Part shown: positions 36,694-48,621 of the stretch, one piece after another
Numbering within the stretch: position 1 is the stretch's first letter
Layout: each line of letters starts with the position of its first letter
Assembly (NCBI GenBank): GCA_001972305.1
Contig: BDDD01002399.1
Span: forward strand, 62,001 to 126,000
Direction: 5' to 3'
Length of the DNA: 64,000 nucleotides
Source: Cephalotus follicularis
Taxonomy: Eukaryota > Streptophyta > Magnoliopsida > Oxalidales > Cephalotaceae
Position numbers and translations under genes: made by a program
Notes under the pieces: model-generated
Databases searched by the model: none
The model's input: only the letters and a program-made list of their open reading frames with translations
What the model was told of the DNA's origin: nothing

Positions 36694-39600
36694 TGTGACA
36701 ATCACGTGGCCAGCCTCCTTTCGGAAACCACCACGTTATATCTTAAAATCTGAAGTTTCTTTAAAATAATTTCATCAAACCATAAGTTAAGCTTTCTAAA
36801 AACTTGAAAATTTTTCTAACTCTTAAATTTTTACGAAAATTGGGCATGTAGTATCCGTTTATTGGACTGTACCCCCTGTAAATAAAAACACAGTTTATAT
36901 CCACACTCCCGAAGGAGGAATCAGCTGATTTTCAATGGGCTCATCCCTCAAAAATCCACAATTTAAAACAATAAACGTGGGTTGAGCTTAGCCTCAACCA
37001 TGTCATCAAAGTAAGAAGCATAAATATATAGGGCTCGGCCCTTTAAAAGCAAAACCATAAAAGAAAAACCGTTTATATAAAAACATAAGTAAATGCATAA
37101 ATTAAATGTTGATGTAGTTATGCTATGCATGTGTTGAAACCCTGGTAGCATGCCCTGCCCTCGTGGTCCATCATCCAATGAACAGATCTAACAATCATCT
37201 TGCCTCTATCTGGAAGGGGGAAAGAAAAAGGAGGGGGTTAGTCCAAATGGCTAAGTGAGTAGAAACAATAAATACATCTTCCATAACTATATACTGAATA
37301 AAAGGAGAAATAAAATAAGCTCAAAGTAAAGTAAATCCACGGCAAGAAAATAAATCAATGATCACAAAAGAAATCAAAAACCAAAAGGATAATCAAAATC
37401 GACAGAAGATATCAAGATCCATAACAAATCATGATCCACAAGGAATATCGAGATCACAAAGGGATATCGAGATCTCGATGTGTAAACGAAATCCAAAATA
37501 TAAATGAAGTCCACGATGTAAATAAGAATCACAAGTATAGAAGAAATCTGGGAAAGAGATCTCGATACATAAAAGAAACGCTTGAACTCAACAATACAAT
37601 TAACATATGAATCCATAGACATTAACAAGGCTCCATTAATGAAACTCGGAAGCCAACAATAAATGTTCCGCTGAACAAACTCAAAGCTCAAGACTCACTA
37701 GTACAGTAAAATCAGAGTACATAAAATATGATCAATAATCATGAAAAGCATAATGCAAAGACTCCAATGAAATAACTAGTGACTCGACAAGGAAGTCCAC
37801 TGAACAAATATCGCACTCTAGGCAATAATCAAATATACGAGAGTCACTACAATATCAAGTATCTGGGTAACAAAGCTCAAAGATATGATCATAACTCAAA
37901 TGATAATATCAATATCAAGAATGTAATATGTGCCCAAAGAATCATAAACATATAAGAGGATGCTGGTACGTATCATGTCACTACCTCGTATCCCTGCCAA
38001 ATCACATGGTGTCATATCATATCCCCGCCAAATCACATGGCGTCATATCATAACCGCTGCAGCAATAATATATAAATAGTCCATAGACTACCGGACTGTA
38101 CATATCCTTCATATACTGGTATAGAGTGTCTATGCCTCTCCCTCGTCCGAGGGGTAGGCATGATCAGTGCACGGACCCAGCCCTCGTTCGAAAATCATAT
38201 ATACATCCAATAACCAAACACAGTCCAATAGGAGGGTAATGGAGCAACTCTACTGCACTCACACTCAGTATACCATCATAGACAATAGTATGCCGCAGAT
38301 CCAGGAATGGAACACGGGGGTAGTTTCGACATAACACCCCATCATAGACAAATGGGCCTGCTAAGTAGAGTTGAGCATCGAACATATACCTCTCCTTGGA
38401 CCGGTAATACATATCAGAAAACCCGGTACCCAGCATCAGAGTATAACATAGTATAACAATATGACAAGTCACAATATCACAAATGTGAGAAGGTGACCAA
38501 ATCACCTAGAACATCGAGCATATACCCGCTCGAAATCATATCACAATCATGAACATGTTAGCAGAAGACAATCGGAATACAAATCCCAACCAATATCACA
38601 TATCATAAGAAAACATGGCACATATGAAGACAATAGGACTCTCAAATAATAAATTGCCCAACGGTATCAACAACAAAGCTCAAGTATAACAATACTGAAA
38701 CCAATCCAAATCAACAAATCCGGCCCTCAATAGCCATTTCATAATAGAACCACAAAAGGGAACATACCCAACAACAAAACTCAAACATGACGATACGAAT
38801 CTAGAATGAATATAACAGTAGCAACAAAAACAATAAATGTCCGCAGGAGCCAATGCAGATACGACATCGCGAGGTGAAATGAATATACGATCACAAGGTC
38901 TCATATCAATGTGAACATTCAATCGGAATACCAACAGAGGGCTCAAAGCAAACGATTAAGGAATTGATTTCAAATCAACTATCAACAAGTCATATCAATA
39001 TGAACATTCAATCGAAATACCAATAATGGATTCCAAGAACAATTATGGAATCAACATATCACAAATCATAGAAATCAACAACAAGCTATCGTCAACATAC
39101 GAATATAATTAATATCCACCATCAAGGAATATCAAGAACAAATAAGATAAAGTAAGGAAAGAGATGTTCTACTCACAATATCAATGCCGATTACTACCAC
39201 GGACTAACCCCTTTAAGCTTTGAATCAACTATCAGATTCCCGTCATCGTTTCGATACTCCACCATCCTTCACACTGCATTACCATAACACGTATCGTTAC
39301 GACCTACACATAGAAAACATAATTTGCCGTTATCGAAACTCCGGCCAGTTTCTGGCCAACCCACCAGAGTTTCGGCAACACCCAAAATAACCCCGCATAA
39401 CCGCTGATCAACACATTACTGATCAAAACTCATTGTCCTGGGAACGGGCAGCCACTACCGACAGTGAGTTTGACTCACTAAATCGACTCACCGGTCACCA
39501 ACCACTTCACACAAAAGGTGTCCATGAGGTCCATACCATGCGTCTCCACCCGTAACTCGTCGAGAATCGAGGGCTGTCTCCTGGCCGGACCTTCAGCCGA

Positions 39601-39740
39601 GTCGCCATTGCTTTGGTCTCGCCACCACTGGCCTCCACAAGCTTCAGGCTACTCATTGGTGACTGAGACTGGCCGGGAATCGATGCCAAACGGGCGATCA
39701 CAGTAGGTGGCGAGTTAAACTCGCTGGGTTTACTTGCTGG
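36694..39740 (-). mobile_element. LTR N, remainder in minus orientation
   Basis: Left end TGTGACAATCACG reads as an LTR 3' end on the minus strand. Near the right end, the reverse complement (39470-39740) resembles the part of LTR B that follows the piece seen in 36271-36693. So the two parts look like complementary sections of one LTR, facing each other. An inverted repeat TTAG(T)CC/GGCTAA lies at 37238-37254. No coding. The right edge is known only to within about 15 bp, from where T gag resumes. Alternative: a separate minus-strand LTR inserted in a truncated plus-strand one. Confidence 0.65.
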
Positions 39741-40485
39741 CACAAAAACACACCATTCATGTTAGGAAACGAATGTGGTGTTGGAGTTTGAAGGATGAAA
39801 TTGATAAAATGATCAGGAGAGGGTGACTTGAGCACCATGTGGACCAGAAGGATGCCTAAGCATAGCTGAACATAGGTGATAGAGAAGGAATACCTCCAGA
39901 ATTTGAAGCGGAAAGAGAAGTGGGAAATTCCAACCAGGATGTGATCGCCACAATCCATGTAATATTTAGAGGATTTTTATTTGGTGCAGAAAGCAGCTCG
40001 GCTAGGAAGAAGTATGCTCAGGAGATATAAGCGGTTAATATGCCATCGAAGAAGTTTAAGTCTGAAGTGACTATATCTTTCTCAGATCAAGATTTGGCCG
40101 GTATAAGGGCTCCTCATGACGATCCCTTGGTGATAAATGCTAATATAGCCAACCATAATGTCTTGCGAATCATTGTAGACAATGGCAGTTCGGTAGATGT
40201 GTTATAATTTGAAGCTTTCAAAAGAATGAACCTACTAAGAGATGGATTAAAGCCCATTAGATCTCCATTACTGGGGTTCATAGGGGACGTATTGGATCCA
40301 AAAGGAATAATTACATTGCCAATGACCTTATGGGAGCCTAAGAATCAGGCGACCGTAATGGTGGATTTTCTGGTGGTAAAAATGCTAGAAAATTATAGTT
40401 TGATTCTAGGGAGGCCAACATAAAAAGCCTTCAGGGCAATAGTTTCAATACCACATTTAAAAATTAAGTTCCCAACCTCGGCAGG
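39740..40485 (+). pseudogene. Element T gag end and aspartic protease (Tat lineage)
   Basis: Resumes after LTR N with the gag tail (CWSLKDEIDKMIRRG near 39779), then the linker IHVIFRGFLFGAESSSARKKYA and the protease: ISFSDQDLAGIRAPHDDPLVI, IIVDNGSSVDVL with active-site D-N-G near 40172, and ENYSLILGRPT near 40390. The D-N-G-S form and the GG/GAESS..RK.YA linker are typical of Tat/Ogre-type elements, unlike the chromoviral proteases elsewhere in the window. Several in-frame stops (39823, 39862, 40027, 40205). Would cut Gag-Pol; inactive. Confidence 0.87.
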
Positions 40486-41620
40486 AGTGTGAGAGGTTCG
40501 AGAAGATCAGAAGGTGGAGAGAGAATGTTATGCCACATCGTTGAAATTGAAGAAGGTGATGTCAATAGACCTACTAGAGGTAGAGGTGGAAAGAAAGGAA
40601 AGGGAAGACCTGTAGAGGACCTAGAGGAGGTGGTCATGGGAGAAGGAAAAACCACAAAGATTAGCATTCATCTTCAAGGAGACATAATGGGGCAATTGAA
40701 TCATTTTTTGGGCCAAAATCAGGATGTATTTGCTTTCTTAGTCAGTGATGTTCCAAGGATAGATCCAGGATCATGAACCATAAATTGGGGATATCATCAA
40801 AATATAGGCAGGTCAAACATAAGAAAACAACATTTATGAAAGAAAGGCAAGAGGGCATCAAGCAAGAAGTTCAAAAGTTGTTAGAGGCCGGACTTATACC
40901 AGAAGTCGATTATACAAATTGGTTGGCCAACGTGGTGTTAGAAAAAAAAAAGCAAATGGTAAATGGAGGATGTGTATCAATTTTACTGATCTAAACAATG
41001 CATGTCCAAAGGATAACAGTCCGCTCCCCCTGATAGATCATCTGGTGGATAAAATTTTGAGAAACCAATTGCTCAGTTTCATGGTTGCTTTCTCAGGATA
41101 CAACCAAATCCTGCTGTATGAGGTGGACGAAGAAAAAACCTCATTCATTACAGACCGGGGAACGTATTGTTACAAGGGAATGCCTTTTTTGGGTTGAATT
41201 CTGGGGCAACATTCCAGAGGCTTGTAAATAACATCTTAATAGAATAGATTGAGAGAAATATGAAAGTCTATGTAGATGATATGTTGCTGAAAAGTTTGAT
41301 GATGGGGAACCACCTCGCCGATTTGGAAGAATGCTTTGGGGCACTGAGAAAACATCGGTTGATGCTAAATCCTACCAAATGTGCCTTTGGGTTAACATCG
41401 GGAAAATTCCTCAAATATATGGTAACTCAAAGGGGAATTGATGTCAATACAGAGAAGATTAAAGTTGTAGTTGATATGAAAGCCCCATAAAATGTGAAGG
41501 ATGTTCAGATGCTTAATGGGTAGTTGGCTGCATTAAGTCGGTTCATATCAAAGTCCGCCGATTGGTGTTTGCCATTTTTTTAAGAAACCCAAGGCATGAA
41601 AGAATTTTAAATGGATGCCG
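40486..41620 (+). pseudogene. Element T reverse transcriptase and RNase H start (Tat lineage)
   Basis: Linker with GDIMGQLNHFLGQNQDVFAF, a frameshift near 40775, then RT: IKQEVQKLLEAGLIPEVDY near 40858, KANGKWRMCINFTDLNNACPKD near 40950, SGYNQILL, EEKTSFITDRGTYCYKGMPF, a frameshift near 41190, and the intact catalytic box YVDD near 41269 (MKVYVDDMLLKS). The RNase H start (LAALSRFISKSADW) is seen near 41525-41565. Reading fades by 41620; 41620-41695 has nothing recognisable before element J begins. Integrase would lie beyond J. Confidence 0.88.
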
Positions 41621-42584
41621 GTGTAGGAAATGGTTTGAAGTGGACATAAACCTAGGCATTCCACTATGGAATGTGCAACACCATTAGGGGGTGTATGTAA
41701 CGCCCCGAATTTCATAAATAATTATTTTGAAATTGGTGCGTGTACAGTTGTAATAAAATCAATAGAGGCCCGGAGTAATAAAAAGGCATTACGCATTTAA
41801 GTCGTAATTGTGTTACCCAAAACGGCTAATAAAGCCTATTTTTTAATGCGCGATAATAAAGCCCAAATATTCGAAATATTATTACGATTGTTTTGGTGGC
41901 TGTTCTGATAAATTATGTCACGATTCGAGGAAAAATCGGGATCCAGACCTTAGTATTTTGCCAGTAAATACTAAAGAGAAAGTAATTGGCATAAAGGGAG
42001 GGAGAGAGAGACACGGGCGCATCACGCGCCCGTGCAAGAAAGAGGCAGCGGGCGCTCTGTGCGCCCGCACCAGAGACAGAGCGAGAGAGAGTGGGAGAGA
42101 GATCAGAGCAGAGGGATAGAGAGTGCGTCGGAGCTAGCCACCGGACCGGGAGAGCACGGCGGTCAGCCCAGGGCCTCCAACCGACGTGTGCGTGTGGCAA
42201 TTGGATTTGGCATTGAGGAATTGATCAATTGGCGAGAACCAGGTTCGGTTCAATGGTTTGGGAAAGGTTCGGCAATTGAATCGACGGCTCGACTGTGCTG
42301 TTGCGGCTGTGATTCCTAACTTGGAATCAAAGGTAGGGGATTTTATAAATGCGGTTTGAGTCCAATTATAATAAATGTTCTTTGATGAAATGCGTGCATA
42401 TCGTGTCTTGCAATGATTGTGGCCTGTGGATTGCGAATTGCGTGATTGTGTTAGGGTTGCTATGAATAGCTAACCTGTTATGCATATGGTGTTTTACAAT
42501 GATTGTAGATCAGATTGCATGTGTTGTATGCTTGAACTTTATCGGTTTTGGGACGTGTTGAAGGAACCATGTTTTGGTTCGCTT

Positions 42585-42955
42585 AACTGTCGACGCTTAG
42601 GAAAGAAGCGTCGACGCTATAGATTGTTATACAGAGAATGAGTCCTGGTTCGGGATAAATGTCGACGCTTAGAGATAACATCGACGCTATGATTCGTTAT
42701 GTGTTAGAATGGAACGTTGTGAGTTGTGGCTTTGTTTTGCTGCTATTTTTCTGCGCTGTCTCCAGAATCCAGCCGACTGTGCTTGGGAGCCAGTCGACTG
42801 TCCATGTGTGTTACTGAGGAATGCCTGCAGAGGCTTGAGTAGCTGACTGTTGTAGGCTAGTGGCCGACTGTTGGGTATAACAGCCGACTGTCGAGTATGG
42901 GCAGCCAGCTGTTGAAGGAAAACAACCGACTGTCAGTGAGGGACAACCGATTGTT
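42585..42955. repeat. TCGA-core motif arrays in 5' LTR J
   Basis: Four GTCGACGCT-type motifs (42588-42690), then about eight AGCCGACTG/AGTCGACTG motifs (42770-42955). The second array is shorter than in the 3' LTR. Confidence 0.75.
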
Positions 42956-42992
42956 TGTGTCTATCTTGCATTGTGGGCATGTGTATGCATCT

Positions 42993-43170
42993 TGTACTGT
43001 GATGAACTGTGATTTGTGACTGAGTATTGTTGATTGTGAATTGCGATTTGTGACTGTATATTGTTGATTGTGAATTGTGAATTGTGACTGAGTATTGTTG
43101 ATTGTGAACTGTGGTGAACTGATTGTGCATCGTGATAACTGATCGTGAACTGTTGTATCATCCTTTTGGA
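42993..43170. repeat. TTGTGA-rich repeat in 5' LTR J
   Basis: Runs of TTGTGAATTGTGA and GACTGAGTATTGTTGATTG repeating every 30-35 bp. The same repeat is at 63765-63930 in the 3' LTR; a decayed inverse version is in LTR M. Confidence 0.85.
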
Positions 43171-43734
43171 AGTGCATTCATGATCATTATAAATCATTAT
43201 TTTACACGAAAATGTATGATCAAGCAAATATATATTTTCAAAGGACTGTGAAAATGGCTTCTAAACATCGTGAACTGAGTTTGTAAACAATCGTGAACTG
43301 GGTTTTGTAACATCGTGAATCAAGAACCGTGACATCGTGAAAATGAGCTTGTTTTCAAGTATTTTGTTTTATAAATTACTTGGAAAACTGTTTTGAGCAT
43401 CGAGATGACTGTGATTGTGATTGAGCTTGACTGTGATTGCTGATTGTAATTGTGATTGTGACCGTACTAGTTGCGTGGCGGAGATGCCAGCGATGACTAG
43501 TGGTCGGGTCGACTCAGGAGCCAGGAGTTGGCTGGGTGACTCATTGCATCGTGACCTACATCGTGCCGTCCGGAGTCGGGGCCGATGACGGGATGTACGA
43601 CGTTGGGGCCAGGAGTTGGCGACGCTCTTCGTACCCATTGAGATTTGTGTAGTCCTTTTTGGGACGTGATTGTGAACTGTGAAATGTGATAATGTGTTAT
43701 TGTGACATCGTGAACTGTGACATTGTGGTTGGGT

Positions 43735-43755
43735 ATATATATATATATATATATA
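43735..43755. repeat. (TA)n microsatellite in LTR J
   Basis: About ten TA dinucleotides. The counterpart in LTR M is at 51597-51620. Confidence 0.95.
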
Positions 43756-44146
43756 TGCATCGAGATATAGTATTTATTGCATCATGTTGCATTCATTACA
43801 TAACATTCTTGCAACGGATTGCTATCGTTGAGTTCCGTGGAGCAAAGTGGAGTTTATGTTGTTTCTACTTTTGAGAAACGTTTATGGATCTTTGTAATGA
43901 ATGAATCGATGTATTGATGAATATTGTTCACGCTCCGTTTAAGGGCAGTTAACTTTGATGATGTTTTTTGTTGTAGCATGTAGTATGGGATACATGTTAC
44001 CTTCTAATTCGGCTTATATTTAAATGCTTCCGCAAGTTGTTTATGGCATTGGAAAGTTTTAAATTAATGGTAAATTGCATAAGACGGATTTATATGTTGA
44101 TTGCCACAACTTTTATTGTTGTTATGGGAACGGGGTATGACAACAG

Positions 44147-44158
44147 TGGTATCAGAGC
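44147..44158 (+). promoter_or_regulatory. Primer binding site of element J
   Basis: TGGTATCAGAGC, a perfect complement to the 3' end of plant initiator tRNA-Met, four bases after the LTR. Confidence 0.95.
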
Positions 44159-44255
44159 ATATATCCATTTATATGCTTAGCTTGGATAAGTTCCTTGGCA
44201 ATTAACGATTGTTTCCTCGAGATGAACCATGACATCTTTCCTTATAGGAAACAAA

Positions 44256-44603
44256 ATGGATGGAAGGAGAAAACGCGGAAGGCCTTGAGCCGCTAATGGA
44301 AGTGTTCCTGACGAAGTAAATGACAGAACGGACCCTATGAGCCGTATAGCGGATTACTTCCAGCAGCAGATGGCTGCGGATGCTGCAAACATGGTGGATA
44401 CGCGTTGATTGTACGCTCAAGCTCACCCACAGCACATGGCTCCTGGCCATGGTGCACGTGATGATGGAAATCAGTTTGGAAGGAATCTTGACAGATTCAT
44501 GGAGCATAATCCTTCTAGTTTCAATGGGGAACTTGATGCGACTATTGCCGAAAGATAGTTACAGGATCTGGGGAAGATCTTTACTGTTATGGGTTGCCCG
44601 GAA
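44256..44603 (+). pseudogene. Element J gag, truncated
   Basis: ATG at 44256 (MDGRRKRGRP then a stop), the N-terminus shared with gag of C and K. It continues with SRIADYFQQQMAADAANM, a stop at 44407, HPQHMAPGHGARDDGNQFGR, LDRFMEHNPSSFNGELDAT, and ends after GKIFTVMGC. The gag core, zinc knuckles and almost all of pol are missing. After 44603 the sequence no longer resembles gag. Confidence 0.87.
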
Positions 44604-44730
44604 AGCTGACCTTAAGAAGGCAGACCTCCTGAATCCTACGGGATACATCGAATGAAGAGATAGTGAGGGCTTTGAAGTCCGGAATGGTCAAGTGACCAAC
44701 CGAGTAAGTCGTAATGGCTAAGTGGTCGAT

Positions 44731-44880
44731 CGAATGGGCCGTCGTTGAACGGATAGTGATCGTCTGAACCATTGTTAAGCGGTTAGTGATCGTATGAATC
44801 GTTGTTGAACGGTTAATGATCGAATGGGTCGTTATCGATCGGATAGTGGTCGAATGGACTATTATTGAATAGATAGGCAT
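44731..44880 (+). repeat. 15-bp minisatellite in element J
   Basis: Ten consecutive 15-bp units pairing into a 30-bp higher-order unit (for example CGTATGAATCGTTGT then TGAACGGTTAATGAT). Related to the array in element B (25156-25275). Confidence 0.85.
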
Positions 44881-45275
44881 TGCTTGGATGCTCGAAATAG
44901 GTTGTGAATGAACTGATATGACGGCCAACTACTTATATGTGCTGGTATGGGACAGTATATATATTTAGTCGACCGTTTGATGACAACTACATATGTTGTT
45001 AGCCTCTAGATTCCTGGTATAGGGTAAAAGGATATGAATTGTGAATGGATATGGACTATAAACGGCTTTGGACCGTGAACGGATATGAAAAAGGGATGGA
45101 TATAGCACGGTCATGGTCGATACAGGACGAAAGGCCCCGGATGACGGTATATGGTAGAGTTATTGATGACGTATTGTGTTATGACTTATATAGATGTGAA
45201 ATGACATTGTTTATATTGCTTATGCTATGTACGCATCTCACATGATTGACATTACACATATATCTGCTACACCCT
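44881..45275. other. Degenerate interior of J, left of K
   Basis: No coding seen. The last stretch (about 45170-45275), read across the K insertion into 61011 onward, resembles the CATATATCTGCTACA/CATTACAT part of LTR B. ACCCT at 45271-45275 is the left target copy of K. Confidence 0.55.
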
Positions 45276-47768
45276 TGTCACACCCCCGTTTTTCCAAGAA
45301 GGCAACATAAAAGGTAAGGCAATCAACACAACATAATTCAGCTTATACGATATTACGTATAAACAAAAACCTTCAGTAGCGGAAGCAATAACATGAAGTA
45401 AGCTAAATTAAAATATGTATCATGCATCCCATACTATGTGATACCCACAGAGTTTATATGAAACCCAACATCATTGTCGATTGCCCATAAACGGAGCGTG
45501 ATGATACAGTACGAAATGAATAAACCACGTTACAATAATCCAGTTTACATAGTCATTATTCAGTAATCCAGTACATAAAATAAGAGAAATAACTTAGTCT
45601 TCTCCTTAAGTCTCCTTGTGTGCTCCATATCAAAACCCACTCCATCAATCTGTTACAGTAGGGGGTTAGCCTTTGTCCTCACTCGGCTAAGTAGAAAAGT
45701 TTATGTATACAGTTCAAGGTCAAAGGTAATGCGTATCATGAATGAATGCATAGTGATGCAGTATGACATGTAATTTTTACAGTAATTATATCTCTGTATG
45801 TATATATAAAAACATATGCATGTTAATAGTACGGGTATAACCTCATAAGGTTATATCAAACACAGGTAGTAAGCATGTCCCCAAAAGGAACCAGACAAGC
45901 AAGTCGTCATAACCGTCGCCACCTCCTAGCCCCAACGTCATACACTCTTACCCCATCCCCGTTTGCGAACGGCTTGGAGAAAGTCCTCTGTATGTTGCTT
46001 AGCACGGCGGCTAAACCAACAGCAGGTTACTAGCACAGCGACTGAGTAATCAAGAGGTTACAAACACAGTACAATACAAGTCAAGCAACAAAATATTATT
46101 ACTTGATCAAAATATATTTGTTTAAAATATATTACTCCGTTATCAGGTTGTTATGAGTTGTAACAAAACATTTCTCCGTTTTTTCTATGGAAATACTTCC
46201 CCAGTCGTTTGAAAATATATATTTATGTTTGTCAAATATATATTTTCTTACCCAAAATGATTATAATAATCATGCAAGTTTTCCAAGATGGTTAATACAT
46301 TCAGTAATCAACCACAATCAATTTACAGTACATTAACAGTTCAAATGCAGGGCAAACATATGCTCAGAATGCACCTAGGGTTATGGGTATTTAACCTAGG
46401 CCTATCACCTTCTCTAAAGGTCCAATATCTGCTATAACAGTCGGCTGTTTTCTCATAACAGTCGGCTGTTTCCTAGAGTCAGTCGGCTGTTCTTCCCCAA
46501 CAATCGACTTGTTCATCACGAGTAATCAGTAGTCGACTGTCTTCCTTCGACAGTCGACTGTTCTGGGCAAGAACGCATGCACAGTCGACTGTTCTTACTT
46601 GACAGTCGGCTAGATGATCGAGTAGTCGACTGTTTTACTTAAACAGTCGGTTGTTCTGGGCTGGACAACACCAGTAATTCACTTCTAATCCATTCAACAA
46701 GCAATTGAAACTTATCCACACGTATTCAGACCACAGAATATCACCAGTAGTCATATCATGGTCTAAAATACAACTCAAATCATGCATTATTCTCCGTTTT
46801 CATCAAAGTTCAAATGAAATCCAAACATGGTATTGCATGAAAACCAATGCAAAACTCAGTGTGCATGTCAGGTTATTTATTAACAGTAACCACAGCATTA
46901 GTACAGAAATCCACAGCCAAACAACTACACCATTCATTTATAACATCATTACTCTTAAACTAAAAATGCATGCATAGAATTCTCTGCCATTTCCCCTAAA
47001 TTTGATTTCAAGTTAGAAATCGGAAGTGCACCTCTTTATGTCTCCTTTCCAGTATCTTTGAGCCTCCCAGTAGCTCCAACAACAGTCCAATAGCTCCAAT
47101 CCGAGCTCTAAGCTTAACAATGGAGAATCCTCTCAATTTCTCACTATCTTCTCTCTCAATTTCTTTGGTTCCTTCTTATCAGGTTGCAAGGTAAGAGAGA
47201 TGAAGGGAAGAGAGCATTTATGCTGTCCTCTCTTCCTCAACCCGTTTTTGCATGGCACTAAGGGCCCTTCTCTCCTATTATCACTTGCATGCACACACAC
47301 TTGTCACTCTTTCTCTTCCCCTATGTCCTTGCAGGTCCTGGCGTGGTGGTCCATGCTCAACACGTTTTATTGCATGTGATGGCTTCTGAATATGCTCTTC
47401 CCATGTCAGTTTGCATGTGATTTTGCCATTTGTCACAAAAACAGAGCATGAACCAGTCGGCTGCCCTTCCCTGGCAGTCGGCTGTTCACCTGGAAATCTG
47501 TTGCCAAGTGTCACGACAGTTGTCCAGTCAGCTGGTTCCTTGAGTCAGTCAACTGCCCCACACCTCAGCCTAACAGTCGGCTGGTATATCGCACCAGTCG
47601 GCTGTCCAAGCCAAAATTCCTATAATTATGCTTAGAATAACACTTCTAAATGCTCTAAGTTAATTTAAATTCAAGATATCAACCAGGAAATTCACGTTTC
47701 ATTAATTCAAGCTAAAAACTACATCGAGGATTACAATAATACATGAAATCGAATTCCCGGGCGTTACA
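45276..47768 (-). mobile_element. 3' LTR of element K
   Basis: 2493 bp. On the minus strand it begins TGTAACGCCCGGG next to the polypurine tract and ends GGGGGTGTGACA. Contains two AGTCGACTG/AGTCGGCTG arrays (46435-46655 and 47450-47605) and the inverted repeat TTAGCC/GGCTAA (45666-45690). Confidence 0.94.
46435..46655. repeat. CAGTCGGCTG / CAGTCGACTG array in 3' LTR K
   Basis: About ten motifs at 15-30 bp spacing, often followed by TT. A second cluster is at 47450-47605. Both are mirrored in the 5' LTR at 59650-59880 and 60690-60845. Confidence 0.8.
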
Positions 47769-47781
47769 ATCCCCCCTCCTT
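47769..47781 (-). promoter_or_regulatory. Polypurine tract of element K
   Basis: Minus strand AAGGAGGGGGGAT directly before the LTR start. Confidence 0.9.
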
Positions 47782-47799
47782 CAAAGAAATTCGTCCTCG

Positions 47800-48621
47800 A
47801 ATTTACATATACTAAAACAAGTGAGGATAACTCTCCTGAATATCCTCTTCCCGTTACCAAGTTTCCTTATCCGGACGATGAAACTGCCATTGAACCTTTA
47901 CCATCGGAATGGTTCGGTTCCTCAACACTTGTGTCTTCCGATCCAGGATTCTCACTGGTGACTCCTCGCAAGAAAGATCATCCCTTACCGTAACCGAGTC
48001 ACAATCCAAGACATGTGATGGGTCTCGGATATAACCTCGTAGCATTGATACGTGGAAGACATCATGTACACTCGACAATGTAGGAGGTAAGGCTAGCTGA
48101 TAAGCTACTTCCCCAACCCTCTCCAGAATCTCAAAAGTACCAATATAGCATGGCGCTAACTTGGCCTTCCTCCCGAATCTTTGTACCCCTTTCCACGGAG
48201 ACACCTTCAAAAACACGTGATCTCCCACACTGAAGGTCAAAGGCCTTCTCTTCACACTGTCGACATAGCTCTTTTGCCGACTCTGTGCTGCTAGCAGCTT
48301 CTCCTTGATGAACTTGACTTTCTCCAAAGTCTCCTCCACCAAATCCGACCCAAGAATTGGTCGTTCACCAACCTCGTCCCAACAGATGGGTGACCTACAC
48401 TTCCTCCCATACAGTGCCTAGTATGGAGCCATACCAATACTCACGTGATAGCTGTTATTGTTTGAAAACTCTATCAAAGGAATATGGTCTTCCCATGTCC
48501 CAGCAAAATCGATCACACAAGCCTGAAGCATATCTTCCAAGGTTTGGATGGTACGCTCTGACTGTCCATCTGTTTGAGGGTGAAAAACAGTACTGAGATT
48601 CAATCTTGTTCTGAAGGCTGT
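47800..48621 (-). pseudogene. Element K integrase C-terminal part and chromodomain-like tail
   Basis: Read on the minus strand from the stop at 48622: [18 protein letters not shown] carries the catalytic Glu (near 48560), then [17 protein letters not shown] ends at a stop near 48418, followed by ALYGRKC and a long open stretch (48342-47854): SRQKSYVDSVKRRPLTF, GDHVFLKVSPWKG, APCYIGTFEILERVG, VHDVFHVSMLRGY, and the chromodomain-like DRKTQVLRNRTIPMVKVQW. A stop at about 47853 (W-stop) removes the last 15 or so residues that A and C keep. The role of this part is strand transfer and chromatin targeting. Confidence 0.92.

Larger units (their letters stand above)
41696..44142 (+). mobile_element. 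5' LTR of element J
   Basis: 2447 bp from TGTAACGCCCCG to GGGGTATGACA, followed by the primer site. Contains TCGACGCT motifs (42585-42690), an AGCCGACTG array (42770-42955), TTGTGA-rich repeats (42993-43170), and a TA run (43735-43755). The hairpin region present in related LTR M (51489-51513) is missing here near 43810. Same family as 62347 onward and solo LTR M. Confidence 0.92.

Noticed and set aside
42857-43227. Minus-strand Ser/Thr/Gln-rich ORFs in three frames
   Set aside because: Produced by the TTGTGA repeat in LTR J; the same ORFs recur in the 3' LTR with the repeat.
44587-44928. 113-codon minus-strand Ile/Thr/Ser-rich ORF
   Set aside because: A translation of the 15-bp minisatellite on the strand opposite to the element; no family match recognised.
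46435-46655. CRISPR-like pattern of short repeats with unlike spacers
   Set aside because: Repeats are only 8-10 bp and degenerate, spacers vary widely in length, the host is a plant LTR, and there are no cas genes.
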